Source: Eunapius fragilis
Taxonomy: Eukaryota > Porifera > Demospongiae > Spongillida > Spongillidae
Assembly: GCA_963681505.1 (NCBI GenBank)
Contig: OY811987.1
Location: 4,198,978 to 4,262,977 of the forward strand
Direction of reading: 5' to 3'
DNA length: 64,000 nucleotides
Shown: piece after piece, positions 36,252-45,978 of the stretch
How the letters are laid out: each line of letters begins with the position of its first letter
How positions within the stretch are numbered: position 1 is the first letter of the stretch
Translations under genes and position numbers: made by a program
Notes under the pieces: generated by a model
Told to the model about the DNA's origin: nothing
The model's database searches: none
Seen by the model: the letters and a program-made list of their open reading frames with translations, nothing else

Positions 36252-38462
36252 CGCCGGCCTACACTTTGTTCAAGTGGCTTGCCTGACTACAATATTGTTT
36301 ACTAGCCACACTTGTACACTATTTACAAAGAATTAGCGAACAAGCATGTATGCATAGCTATCGTTTAGAATGTGTAATGAAAGTATGGCTGTTGTGTTAA
36401 ATATAAATAATTACTAAATTCCACGAAAGTACCGCTATCGTGGTAACGAGTAAATTTATATAAATGGTTATTCAATTCTACCGAGTGATTTGATTGTGAT
36501 GCCACCCAGGTTGAAAATGACCCAATGGCAATGTTAAGTTGCTGGTTGTACATGTACTTTCGAGACTAGATCAAGCTCCCAGTATACTACAACTGCTGCT
36601 TGCATGGAAGTTGACACTGCTCCTGGCAGACATGCTTCAGATATTACAAACGTGCCCATGACTCTATTGTCCTAGTAAATGAATGTTGGCCTAGGATGTA
36701 GAGTTAGGGTGCAGGTGGGGCCAGCTGTAGTTGCAGGTGCTAGTGTCTTTCAAAACGTATTTGACCCGTTTTTGTAGGCCCAATGTACATGTACATTCAG
36801 ATTGTGCACTGTATCATGCAATTTGAGATTATTCTTATGTGTACAACATTCTGTTCTTTATAATTCAACAGATTCATCTTTTTAAAATTTACATGTAAAT
36901 TTCTGAGAATAAAAGGTGCAATTAGTGGTTACAAATTGGTGGCTCTTGGCTCTGTTAAGTTCTTTAGTTGTAATGATGCATATTGTATCCTGTAGGAAGA
37001 GGCAGAAGTGAAGTGTGATGGAACACACACAACACTCAAACCAAGCCAAATGAGTGTTGCAAGAATTACTGTGGTGCGGGGGTATGTTGACAGTCTCTGC
37101 CTATTATCCATTCCTTAACTTTACACCATAGTCCACCTGTGAATACATGTGCGTGTCTGTATGCTAGAATTTACTAATCAGTGGCCTTCTCTCGCCACTG
37201 TAATGTATTACGGGGTTTGTTTATTAACAGGAAGGGATCTCTAGAAGGTACACCATTCATTGATGACTATATTGAATCATCAGAGCAGGTAAATGTTACA
37301 GCTGCATGTACATGTACGTACTGTTGGTATCTATTATGCATACTGTAAGATCAGGTTCCATACATGTACATGTATGTTGTAATGCTTTGTGTAATTGGCA
37401 TTATCATGGTGTTTTAATTCCATGGAATTCTTACATGCTCATGTGTCAGATTATCATATTATTGTCTAACTTATTAGGTAGTGGACTATTTAACTGAATT
37501 TTCTGGAATAAAGCCAGGAGATTTGGATGTTGCTGTGAGCTCCAAACATCTCACAACCCTCAAAACTACCTACCTGAAACTTCTTTATCTTCTTGAGATT
37601 GGTGTGAAGTTTGTAGGACATGGGTTGAAAAAGGACTTTCGAGTTATTAATCTACTGGTATGTATGTACAGTAATTTTACTCGGGTTTGTGTGTTCAAGG
37701 AGATTCGCTCTGCACATATTACATTATAAGTGTGCTGCATTAATGCAGTCAGCCAACATGATCGTTAATGGCAAACTGGATGTACATCTACTTGTACATG
37801 TACATGTAGATCATATATGCCTTCTCAGTAGTGTATATTAGAGAGTATTGCTTGAGAACAGAAATGATAAATACAATACGTGTACATGCATGTCCATGTG
37901 TAACATGTAGCTTATGTATTTCGGTGTCTGTCAGTTGGATTGTAATTTGTATACGTTTTTCAGGTTCCATCAGAGAATGTGATTGACACTGTAGAGCTGT
38001 TTCATCTGCCACAGCAAAGGTTGATCTCCCTACGATTTCTGGCTTGGTTTTTTCTTGGTGAGACTGAGGAGTTGGCAGTTCATAACTTAAGGATAACTTC
38101 ATGTTTTCTAAGCTTTTTTGGGGATATGCAATGTAGCTAAGTTTTATTATGGACATAAGTTACTGCAATATGCATGCAGTACATGTACACCAATGCATTT
38201 CTGGTTCTTGGTAAGGCAATTGTTTCATTATTGCTAGTTAATATTAGGTCACACTACCCTGCAGATGCTTTACTCTTTATTTCAAACTTTCACAGGAATT
38301 AGAATTCAAGAAATTACTCATGACAGTTCTGAAGATTCACGCACAGCTCTTCAACTATACCGCAGATATCAAGAACTTGAAGCCAAAAACAAACTCAGTG
38401 ATTCACTTTGTCGATTGTATGAGACAGGCCGAAACTGCAATTGGGTCATTCCAGATAAATGA
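17917..38462 (+). CDS. PAN2: PAN2, catalytic subunit of the PAN2-PAN3 deadenylase
   Basis: Twenty-four coding exons: 17917-18027, 18107-18273, 19154-19277, 19627-19701, 20451-20569, 21146-21444, 21700-21776, 22687-22769, 23494-23547, 23719-23984, 24426-24520, 24839-25114, 27020-27179, 27261-27367, 29612-29842, 32320-32436, 32648-32707, 35347-35437, 35879-36033, 36996-37081, 37231-37288, 37478-37657, 37964-38057, 38296-38462. All junctions are GT-AG with agreeing phases and total 3252 nt, giving 1083 residues (human about 1200). Order: WD40 propeller (exons 1-8), linker, ubiquitin-protease-like domain (exons 10-18), DEDD exonuclease (exons 19-24). The exonuclease shows IDAEF, HGLKKDF and HDSSEDS; the protease-like domain has NAYCNS, lacking the catalytic cysteine as known for PAN2. 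It trims mRNA poly(A) tails in the cytoplasm with PAN3. Confidence 0.95.
18905..18966. repeat. Poly-C tract with hAT-like terminus (PAN2 intron 2)
   Basis: A C run of more than 40 bases with few interruptions ends in CCGGATCCGCCAGTGG. Read inverted this is CCACTGGCGGATCC followed by poly-G, close to the CAGGGGCGGATCC ends common on hAT-type elements (family knowledge). The other end is not seen. Confidence 0.5.
20658..20771. repeat. 12-bp tandem repeat (PAN2 intron 5)
   Basis: About nine copies of TGTGTGGGGTGG/TAG, varying at one or two positions. G-rich on the transcribed strand. It starts about 90 bp after the exon 5 donor. Confidence 0.85.
21474..21551. repeat. (GT)n microsatellite (PAN2 intron 6)
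   Basis: An interrupted GT run starting about 30 bp after the exon 6 donor GCTG|GTACGG. Confidence 0.9.
22243..22338. repeat. Short hAT-like MITE (PAN2 intron 7)
   Basis: Ends CAGTGGTGGATCCAAGGGG and, inverted, CCATTTTTGAATCCACCCCTG, about 95 bp in all. The ends fit the hAT-type consensus CAGGGG-GGATCC. No clear 8-bp duplication. Confidence 0.6.
22770..23275 (+). repeat. 25-bp G-rich tandem array at the PAN2 exon 8 donor
   Basis: About 20 copies of GTGACCTATGGGGAGGGGAGGGGCA, with point variants. The first copy begins at the first base of intron 8, so the GT of the donor (CGCTGCAG|GTGACC) is part of repeat unit one. Each unit has runs of four G, so the intron RNA could form serial G-quadruplexes. 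Confidence 0.9.
23985..24230 (+). repeat. Degenerate GTGTGAGTG repeat at the PAN2 exon 10 donor
   Basis: Irregular repeats of GTGTGAGTGTGAGG and GTGTATATGG start at the exon 10 donor (TTGG|GTGAGG) and fill the first half of the intron. As in intron 8, the array begins with the splice donor itself. Confidence 0.65.
25640..26740 (+). mobile_element. LINE-type retroelement relic (PAN2 intron 12)
   Basis: Three successive broken frames (to 25884, 25934-26309 and 26320-26700) read like the end of a retroelement polyprotein common in cnidarian and sponge genomes. Recognisable pieces are [50 protein letters not shown], a Cys-Pro-x-Cys finger remnant after it, and [11 protein letters not shown] followed by ALDITVVS, which resembles a restriction-like nuclease core. 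Frameshifts and stops show it is inactive. It shares the PAN2 direction and lies entirely in the intron. Family assignment comes from memory of similar predicted proteins, so moderate certainty. Confidence 0.6.
28020..29205. repeat. 1.2-kb foldback element (PAN2 intron 14)
   Basis: The left arm starts ACAAAACCAGGCTTGTG at 28023 and the right arm ends with its complement at 29203. Matched blocks run the whole length: TTCAGCACATATTGCCAC with its diverged right-arm equivalent, ACACTATGAACCCTTTACAC, AACCTTCAGGGTT, GTCTCTCCAG, and a central pair around AACGACTAATTAG and AAGCTTCTA. The centre is near 28715. The left arm is longer because of an extra element at 28343-28507. Short matching words further out (27837 and 29213) suggest the repeat once reached farther. 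Confidence 0.85.
28343..28507. repeat. Nested foldback element in one arm
   Basis: Ends ATAATCAAGATATTG and CAATATCTTGATTAAT, with inner paired words (GATCAAAGT/ACTTTGAT, GAGCAATTT/AAATTGCTC). The opposite arm of the surrounding foldback lacks it, so it came later. An imperfect AATCT repeat at both borders may be a target duplication. Confidence 0.7.
30160..31430. repeat. Diverged tandem duplication (PAN2 intron 15)
   Basis: Blocks at 30160-30300 and 30600-30770 recur in order at 31095-31240 and 31290-31420 (shared words AATGGCTTCATTATGA, GTGCAGCTTAACAACT, ACCCTTCTTTTGTGACTGCT, AGTGTTGTTCA). The spacing differs between copies. No conserved frame, so it looks like an intronic duplication. Confidence 0.65.
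31571..31802. repeat. 19-bp minisatellite (PAN2 intron 15)
   Basis: About twelve near-identical copies of TTGTACCCATATCCCAGAC. The unit is not a multiple of three, so all frames read the same 19-residue period on either strand; the open frames here are artefacts. Confidence 0.95.
33357..33436. repeat. (GT)n microsatellite (PAN2 intron 17)
   Basis: Long GT run grading into GTGCGTGCGT. A shorter GT run lies at 32934-32966 in the same intron. Confidence 0.9.
33737..33837. repeat. Short inverted repeat (PAN2 intron 17)
   Basis: GTAGGTTCGACCTAGGTT at the left pairs with AAACCTAGGATCCACCTAC at the right. The interior contains repeated CTAGGCTGATC words. A poly-C tract follows immediately. Confidence 0.55.
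34838..34940. repeat. GGTAACCAGAGGGTAAC degenerate tandem repeat (PAN2 intron 17)
   Basis: Seven or so irregular copies of a GGGTAACCAGA word, with spacing changed by small indels. Confidence 0.75.
36208..36254. repeat. (GT)n(GC)n microsatellite (PAN2 intron 19)
   Basis: A GT run followed directly by GCGCGCGCGC, a sequence able to adopt left-handed DNA. Confidence 0.9.
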
Positions 38463-39060
38463 TTATTGCATTGCTATGTAGTCTTGTCTACCATGCAGTA
38501 CCTTTGCATACAACATTGCAATTCTCTATATGTCTCGAACTCAGTGAGCTTCAAACATAATCTTTGATATTGTCAGTATGATCACTGGCCAAACCCACTG
38601 CCATCCTTCTGACGGTGGGAAAGTAGCATTGATGTCCAATGCAATCCAGTTAATATGACTGATACCATTGAAATATCAAACTGGGCCTCATAATGTTACA
38701 TAATGCCCTTCCATCCGTGAGCCATACTTTCTGACAGCTTTAGCAAACACCACGAGTACCCACCAGGCCATGTAATAACTTGAATGCATATACAATATAT
38801 GACGTATATAGTCAAGTGAGAGAGGACTCCCTATTGCATACATAAAATTAGTGATGAGTCTGCTTGCATGGGCTGGTGAGTGTTGGGGAAAATGGCTACA
38901 TGTAATTCTAAAAGTTTTACCGATACAGGTTAGATCGTTATACATTTTGTTAAAAAAAAAAAGTGCACTACAATACTTGCACATACACAAATTCACTTTA
39001 GAATATGCATATAGACATTAAGTTGACATCATCAATGTACAAATGGCAGTTGATCGTGAT
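38463..39060. other. Convergent 3' ends of PAN2 and the Slo channel
   Basis: 600 bp between two stop codons that face each other. It must contain both 3' UTRs, possibly overlapping. No repeat or further gene is visible. Confidence 0.5.
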
Positions 39061-41757
39061 CTACGTGTGTGATGTCCAAACACAGGGCGTAATAACAATT
39101 GCTGTGTCTGTTCGATCAAGTACCAGGTCTTTAGCTGGGTTTGTAATCACATAACTCTTCATAGGGTTCTGAGGACATTGCCTATACAAGGCAATACAAA
39201 TGACCTGCTGCTCTAAAAGATGTACGTACAGTTCAGAGAATTGATCATATGAACCATAATTAAGCCTGATTGGAAGTATCCTTGATGAGTCATCATGTTT
39301 TGGGCTTATCAATGTGCTGATCAGCTCTATGGTTCCTGGTCGATGGTAGGCTGTTGTTGTTACAGAATTGAACACAGAGGCTGCAAATGCATTGCCCCAG
39401 GCAAACGGTTCAGATTGATATAGCTCTCCTTCGGTATCCTCATCTGAAAAATCAAGGAATTGAACGTTGCTATCTTGAACCAAATCAGTAACCACAAGCA
39501 CTGATGAGTTTTGCAGTTTCTTTTGAAGGCTAAGGCTGCACAGGATTGCCTCTTTATCATGCAATCCATGGTCCAATATATAGCTGCTTGCAGGAGCTGT
39601 TACCAAGAAGCAGGAACTGCATTGTTGTATGCTGGCTTTGGAAAGGCACTTCCAATCTAATGGTGACCCATGAATGATATACAGCAGTGGAAATGAACAC
39701 AGATCAAGCCATTCCTTCTCAATAAATGGTCCATGGCTCACAATTACTATGGGCTTTAGCTCTGATGATGGTATGTTTTTGCTTCGAAGTGGCGCTACAA
39801 AATTATGCAGCCCAAGCTTTGCTGAATAATCAAGAGCAAACACACATAAAATGATATGGTTGCGAAGCACTTGATAGTCTGTGAGTATGCATGTGCTTAA
39901 CTGCTGGGGTTGAAGCATATAGAATTGTGGTGAATTGATTGTGTCACTGTCAGCCATACACGTGGTTGCACATAAGTACTGTAATTGTACATCTGGTTTT
40001 GGTATTGTGGTAATGTCATTGCACTTGCACGTGCGATGGTCATGGCACTTGATGCAATATGTACTAACAATTTGGACTGATTCAAAGCTTTTGCCAATGA
40101 AATATCCCAAAGTACCTTGATGAATAACAACATCCGACCTAGATGGATTTATATGGAATGCCCTATCCTTCTTTAGACCTATTAGCACCAAACTCAACCT
40201 GTCATAGCACACTTTCACTGCTTCCCAAAACATCATACCTTCAAATGAATGAGAGAAGGGCACCTCGTACAGTTCATTACCTGCACCCTCAAGGTAAAGG
40301 GACTTCCAACCGTTGGTTGATTTGAGATTACCGCAAGCATAGAATAGGTTTGCTACCAATGTTGATGCTCCTGGGCACGAGGCACTTAGTGCTAGCATAC
40401 CCAGTCTTAGCTCATTCAGGCAGAGTACAACATCCTTTTCTGGGTCCCAACCTGGAATGGCACTGATGTAATCCTTACTGGTTGTACTGAGAACTTGTAT
40501 AATGACAGGTACTGATGCCCGAGCATTCTTGATAGCAACCAGATAGAACATACTTGTGCTGTCCTCAGCGACATGATCAGTATAATGCCTATTGGCAAGA
40601 ATGATGCATGCTTTGGCCTCCTTAATCTTTGCCTTTTGTAGGGTGTTGGAGGATAGTACTGACCCTAGGAGATAGTGAGACCTATTGTATTTTGATATAA
40701 CTGCTTTTAGATCAGGGTCTGGGTACCTTGGATCAATAAACAAAACGTGTGTTAGTTTATCTCCATGGTCAGGGTGTAAGAATTCTTTTAAGAATTCATG
40801 CGCACTTGTGGCATTAATGTGACCACACACTAACACATGTTGTTGTATTCTGGTGTTGTCAAAATATATATATGAAATAATTCTGTAATACTGTATAAGT
40901 GGATCTACTAGTACTGGAAGCGACACTGCAAATATTGCCAAACCGGCAATTATGAAAAAAGTGATAAATGTCTGCCCCCAGGCTGTTTTTGGAGAGTAAT
41001 CACCGTATCCTACTGTAGACATTGTTACCATAATGTAATACGTATATTCGCGAAACGTTATAGTTTGAAAATTTTTAAAATCCTTCCAAGGGTCACCAGT
41101 TGTCTCCAACACACAGATTATTCCAGATGCAGTTAGCCAAATACATGTGAAACGTAGTAGGATTGCGGCTATGTCGATTATTGATGTTGAACGAATGCGA
41201 CGTGAAAATTTGAGAATATCTGAAATCTGTATCAGCCATATAAACCTCAATGGTCTCAGATTGATCCAGTCCTTATGCAATACACATGCTGTATAGACAG
41301 TTGGGATGGTGAAGATATCAACTATCGTGTAGGGGCTGAACCAGAATAAAGCTACGTTGTTTGTTGCCAGGAAACGAATGAAAAAGAAAAAACCGAGGAA
41401 AATGGATATCAATATTTCTAATATAATATCCGGTGGAATAGTTGAGTCAAAACACCGTATTACAGGTTGATACAGTCGGTAGACGGCATAGGTGCAGTAT
41501 GCCACATTGCAGCTGATGTGTAGGATTGTCATAATACGGCCAATGAAGTGATCCACAGAGGTGCAATGTTGACATGTCTGTTTTAAGGTCCTGCGTACCC
41601 TCCCAATCCATGACTTGTATGTAAGTCTGTGCAGTAATGTAGCATGGATCACTAGTAGGACTATGGATGTGGCAATTCCTACAACATACAGTGAACTGCT
41701 AACGGCTAGGGAAGTCCACCAAAGTTCATAATTAGTGCACGAGTTTGAAGCGGCCAT
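39061..41757 (-). CDS. KCNMA1: Slo1/BK-type calcium- and voltage-gated potassium channel, intronless
   Basis: 898 residues from the ATG at 41757 (MAASNSC). The frame stays open to an ATG at 41919, but TTTTTAGCATTTCAG just upstream of 41757 looks like a splice acceptor and S0 starts right after it, so I prefer the inner start. S0 is at about residues 12-38, then S1-S6. The pore has TMSTVGYGD (filter TVGYGD, 248-253). RCK1 opens with HVLVCGH (308-313). The calcium-bowl region (about 766-780) reads FLDFSDEDTEGELY, followed by PFAWGNAFA and, near the end, YVITNP, as in Slo1. It is shorter than the usual 1100 or more because the RCK1-RCK2 linker and C-tail are reduced. The third S4 arginine (human R213) is W174. 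It mediates K+ efflux at the plasma membrane. Confidence 0.9.
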   Translation of the reverse strand: MAASNSCTNYELWWTSLAVSSSLYVVGIATSIVLLVIHATLLHRLTYKSWIGRVRRTLKQTCQHCTSVDHFIGRIMTILHISCNVAYCTYAVYRLYQPVIRCFDSTIPPDIILEILISIFLGFFFFIRFLATNNVALFWFSPYTIVDIFTIPTVYTACVLHKDWINLRPLRFIWLIQISDILKFSRRIRSTSIIDIAAILLRFTCIWLTASGIICVLETTGDPWKDFKNFQTITFREYTYYIMVTMSTVGYGDYSPKTAWGQTFITFFIIAGLAIFAVSLPVLVDPLIQYYRIISYIYFDNTRIQQHVLVCGHINATSAHEFLKEFLHPDHGDKLTHVLFIDPRYPDPDLKAVISKYNRSHYLLGSVLSSNTLQKAKIKEAKACIILANRHYTDHVAEDSTSMFYLVAIKNARASVPVIIQVLSTTSKDYISAIPGWDPEKDVVLCLNELRLGMLALSASCPGASTLVANLFYACGNLKSTNGWKSLYLEGAGNELYEVPFSHSFEGMMFWEAVKVCYDRLSLVLIGLKKDRAFHINPSRSDVVIHQGTLGYFIGKSFESVQIVSTYCIKCHDHRTCKCNDITTIPKPDVQLQYLCATTCMADSDTINSPQFYMLQPQQLSTCILTDYQVLRNHIILCVFALDYSAKLGLHNFVAPLRSKNIPSSELKPIVIVSHGPFIEKEWLDLCSFPLLYIIHGSPLDWKCLSKASIQQCSSCFLVTAPASSYILDHGLHDKEAILCSLSLQKKLQNSSVLVVTDLVQDSNVQFLDFSDEDTEGELYQSEPFAWGNAFAASVFNSVTTTAYHRPGTIELISTLISPKHDDSSRILPIRLNYGSYDQFSELYVHLLEQQVICIALYRQCPQNPMKSYVITNPAKDLVLDRTDTAIVITPCVWTSHT

Positions 41758-42599
41758 TAAGTCTGAAATGCTAAAAATTATGTGCATATGAATAAAAAAA
41801 ACACATATGTACAGTATATGCAAGTTCAACTCCCATCCCATCATAGTAGCATATTGAACGTCGTTTACGCATAACTTTTCAGAAAACATGGCGCAGTGCT
41901 TATCGATCACCAAGCACACACTAGAGGCTTAGTAACCTATGATACTCTACCATATACGTATGTGGCATAAAAATGCTTGGATGTCGTCTAGGGCTGTTTC
42001 TTAGGCTTATAAACCCTTAAAAACCTCTTGTACACGTAAAGGCATCTTTGCCAGGATCGATGCAACTAATTTCGATTTTTCAAATGCATGCGGTTACCTG
42101 ATTGTATCACTGGGAGCATGAATTGTTATGCATGCATGCGCGCGTACAATTTTTTCCTTGCGGAAAAAAAATTGGTTTCCTATCGCCGCAACAATTCCAT
42201 TTATATATATGTTACGTTTTCTGGTTCCGTACTCGAACTTCTCAAACTTAAAAATAAATAAATAAATAAATATATATACGTGCCCGCGGTCGTTCAGTTT
42301 CATGATAGTTGGAAGGCAGCGCACTAACAGCAATCGCTACAGCCAACAAAGAATTGGAGCGCGTGGGAAACCCAAATTTTTGCTGGGTAACACCCACCTT
42401 GGTTATCGAATTAATTAAGTTGATCGGTTGGTAATTATTTCCGCGAAATTCTCATAGACGTATTTCTTTGGAACCATAAAGCCCGTGTTGCAAGTGAATT
42501 CTAAAGCAGTTGCTTTGTTACTGCTATACCACCGCTCCGTCTACCCAAAATATGTTTCTGTGCGTGTACACACGTGTGTGTATGCGTGCGTGCGTGCGT

Positions 42600-42684
<85 letters not shown>

Positions 42685-42743
42685 ATGTGTGTGTGCTAAT
42701 CTGTAATTAGTGCATGGTGTACAATTATCCATGCATCGAAGAA
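41758..42743. other. Slo upstream region; no other gene
   Basis: Expected to hold the Slo promoter and a 5' UTR intron (acceptor at about 41764-41769). An (AAATA)n-like run lies at about 42250-42272. No other supported features until the GT microsatellite. Confidence 0.45.
42576..42697. repeat. (GT)n microsatellite
   Basis: Long GT run with GTGC and GTAT interruptions. The cysteine-valine open frames across it are artefacts. Confidence 0.9.
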
Positions 42744-42946
42744 TGGGGGTCATGGCAGCGAAAAGGGAACTAGCACATATTATAAAAATTTTCCAAGTGA
42801 GCATTATGTACGCATAATTAAAAATTCAGGCCATCATGATGGACAGACTAATTTTCAGTGCGTAAGAAGAAAGTTGTGGAGGGCATACGTGTCTCTTAAA
42901 ATATGAAATAATATATGCTAGGTCCCGTTTCTCTGCCACAATCCCA
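42744..42946. repeat. MITE family 2, copy 2
   Basis: The left end TGGGGGTCATGGCAGCGAAAAGGGA and a right end with TAGGTCCCGTTTCTCTGCC pair as inverted repeats. The interior matches the copy at 8121-8372 in inverted orientation. Confidence 0.75.
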
Positions 42947-44600
42947 AATGCTGATTTTATTAATGATGACTGATTTATATACGCGGAAGACGCAAATTTA
43001 CTCGAACAGCTGCCTATTGGTAACTTAGAACGCCTGATTTGGTATTAAAACTCGACGGTAAGGCCATAGATTATTTCTCTAAATAATCTATGGTAAGGCG
43101 AAGTAGCTTCTTTACGATAACAAGGCATGTTAAATTTAACTTTGTATGATACGGTACTAGCTAAAAGTGCACTTCCACCGTCTCAGAAGGATGAATGTCA
43201 GCTTCTAAGAGTGAACAAAGGATTCAAAAGGAACCGAAAAATTCAACTAGGAAGCCCTTTGCAACATGTCCGATTAGATAACAGACCGTACGCCTATCAA
43301 TATCGTATATCGCGAGCACCATAGATGCTGGGAAGAAATGAATCGAACAAACGATAGCCCATTGAGTGCAGATGTGTTTAAACACAACCTGTACTGTCAA
43401 AAGTAGTACGGTTCTATAGTTATGCACGCGCGCGCACGATGTACCTTTTTTGCTTTGAAGTATTAATTTAAATTTAGCTGCCCGGAAGTTACTTAGTTAA
43501 TTGAACATCTAGCTAGCACTAGGGTGCGACTGGCAAAATCGTGGCATCTCGAACAAAAGCGACACACAGTGACGGCTTACACACTGCACCTCGCGCGCAC
43601 ACTGTAATCTATCGCTATACATGCAGCACTACCGTATCCACACAGACGTGTGCGCGAAGCTCGTCAGTGAATGTATGAATACATTGTAATCCGAACATTC
43701 GTATATAGGCCTATATAAGAAAACGTCATGTATGCTGTACATGTATACAATAAGCATTGCGTAGTGACATATGTAGAGGGAGTTGTTTATTGATATAGTA
43801 AAATAGCCCTGCCCTGTATAGAAGACCTGGCAGAAACTATGCCAGCTAGCTAGAGATGCAACATGTTCTGAATTAGGCACAGAAACCACGTACCTCAATC
43901 CCGAGTGTATGGGAACGCGATGACGCGAGCCGGAGCTATAGCTAAAGTTTGACGAGTCTCGTGCCTTTCATCAGGCCCTTTACATGCTAATTAAAGTAGC
44001 ACGCATACCATACGTGCATGCCACGTATTTCCTCATTTCGCGCGTAATTATGTACCGTATTTATTTATTCCTCGTGAACTGTCCCATTTATAATAATCTA
44101 ATGTGGGCTTAGCAGTGCTTCCCTTTACACAAGGTCAAGTGTAGCTATGTTGTGTCATGGGCACATAATGACCAAAATGAGAACGTGCCCCTCGAATACA
44201 CATAATTGAGCTTCGCACTCGCAGCAAAGAGGATGTAATAAGGCGGCATCTCAAGTCTCAACCACATGATGGTTATAAGCTTAAGCCTGGCTCCATTTTG
44301 TGGAGAGCAGATGCTTGTAATTTGTTGTGGATTGAGGGGCCAAGCCTTCCTGTGCAAGAAAGAATTAGTGGAGTGAAGGCTGCATGTTCCACTTTGCGGA
44401 AACGTTACTCATATTCATTATAACACTGTAACCCATGCAACATTACCGGTTACGTAACCAGTACCGGTTATGTACCATTACGTACCGGCTGTCTGTTAGT
44501 CTAAGATAACATCTGTCCGGTTACACAAGCGGCTGTACCATTTACGTGACGGACATCCAGTTATTGGCGTCCCATTCTGAAACCGTTTGATCCATATTTT
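42947..44600. other. Intergenic; no gene recognised
   Basis: Contains a perfect 13-bp hairpin at about 43062-43092 (CCATAGATTATTT and its complement). A 65-codon ATG frame at 43127 has no recognisable features. From about 44200 to 44400 the plus strand has an open stretch without a start that could be an old coding fragment. Palindromic CCGGTTACGTAACC words lie near 44445-44475. Confidence 0.4.
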
Positions 44601-44735
44601 TGTCATATAGGGAACTATTAGTTGTGCAGCGCATGCGTGATTCAGGTATTTAATAGTGAGATGTTGTGTGATAATCAGTTGATATACTCATTCTGTCAGA
44701 CTTAACAAATTATAGGCCTACGTGGGTATATCACA
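44601..44735 (+). repeat. 5' LTR
   Basis: Begins TG, ends CA and matches the copy at 48749-48879. The next bases, TTGGCGACAAGGGTGG (44736-44751), lie where the tRNA primer binding site is expected. Confidence 0.92.
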
Positions 44736-44752
44736 TTGGCGACAAGGGTGGG

Positions 44753-45433
44753 ATGGCTGCTATAGCCGTAGGCCAAATATCGGAGTTCCAGTCGGAACTG
44801 GAGTCTATCACAGTGTATTTGGAAAGAGTTGCGCAGTATTTCCGCGCGAACCAGATTCCAACAGAGAGACGAGTGGCGGTATGATTGGCAGTCGGACGTA
44901 TTCGTTGCTGAGGAGTTTGCTGCATCCGGTAGTACCCGGAGATAAGACGTATGAACAGCTGGTGACTGCCCAGTGGTCGAACGGTTCCATTTCAACCTGC
45001 ATACCAAGGTAACGGGGAGTCGGTTTTGGAGTATGTAGCAGAGCTGAAACGATTAGCGGGTACGTGTGCGTTTGGAGCATTTTTGGCAGAGGCGTTGAGG
45101 GACCGTTTCGTGTGCGGATTGGCAAATGAAAGTATACAAAGGCGGCTACTGTCAGAACCAGAACTGGACTTTGAGAAGGCAGTGCAAATCGCTCGAGGCA
45201 TAGAAGCAGCGCAGAAAAGCAGTCAAGTGGTTAAAGTTTCAGAAGGGCAGGTACAGAAGGTTCAGGATTATGGTAGTAGTCGGGCACAAGGGGGACAGGG
45301 TTGCTGGCGTTGTGGGAAGGGGGGGCATCAAGCTGAGCATTGCCGTTTTAAAAATGCAGTATGTTATAGGTGTCAAAAGAAGGGCCACATTGAAGCAAAG
45401 TGTAAGGCAAGACAGAACAAAGAGAAGAGCTGA
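44753..45433 (+). pseudogene. gag region, broken
   Basis: ATG at 44753, stop after 43 codons at 44882; similarity to Gypsy gag continues in other frames (DRFVCGL in the capsid part, then ARGIEAAQKSS). Two zinc knuckles close it: CWRCGKGGHQAEHC and CYRCQKKGHIEAKC. At least two frame changes between 44870 and 45030 disable it. Confidence 0.85.
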
Positions 45434-45438
45434 AATGG

Positions 45439-45963
45439 GTGGATAAACAAGGTGAAGACGAGAGCAGAGGTCACCGGTATCATGTAATAGATACATTATG
45501 TGAGGGAACAATGGGTTCATTGTTTAAGTCACAGGGCTCCTTGAGCGCATATATGGTGAAGGCGGAGATCAACGGAGAAATGTTGATGATGGAAATAGAC
45601 ACGGGGGCCGCAGTGTCTATCATTTCAGAAGATACCTATCGGAAAAAGTTTCCCAAACTAAGGCTGGCTGAATCTGCATTGAAGCTGGCCACTTATACTA
45701 CTCAAAGAATACAGGTATGCGGAGAAGTGCGGGTAAGGGTCAGGCTGGGAGAGCAAGAAAGGCAGTGTAGATTAGTTGTGGTGGCGGGAAGAGGCCCTAG
45801 TTTGTTGGGCAGAGATTGGTTACAGACATTTAGAATACAATGGCATCAAATAAACGCATTGGTAACCCCGCCCACAATAAACAGCAAAGTGGTTACAGAG
45901 AATAAAGGAAAGGGAGTAGCAGAAAAGGTAGCAGCTTTGGTAAAAGGTTTCCAGAGTGTTTAA
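45439..45963 (+). pseudogene. Retroviral-type aspartic protease region
   Basis: The active-site block IDTGAAVSII and the later LLGRDWL match pepsin-like retroelement proteases. The region stays open to TAA at 45961. Two further stops follow in the same frame before the reverse transcriptase, so protease and RT are separated by three in-frame stops. Confidence 0.85.
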
Positions 45964-45978
45964 TGACAACCTAGGTGA

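Noticed and set aside
41758-41919. 54-residue N-terminal extension of the Slo channel
   Set aside because: A likely splice acceptor precedes the inner ATG, and the extension has no match to Slo N-termini.
43127-43324. 65-codon ATG frame
   Set aside because: Nothing beyond chance openness supports it.
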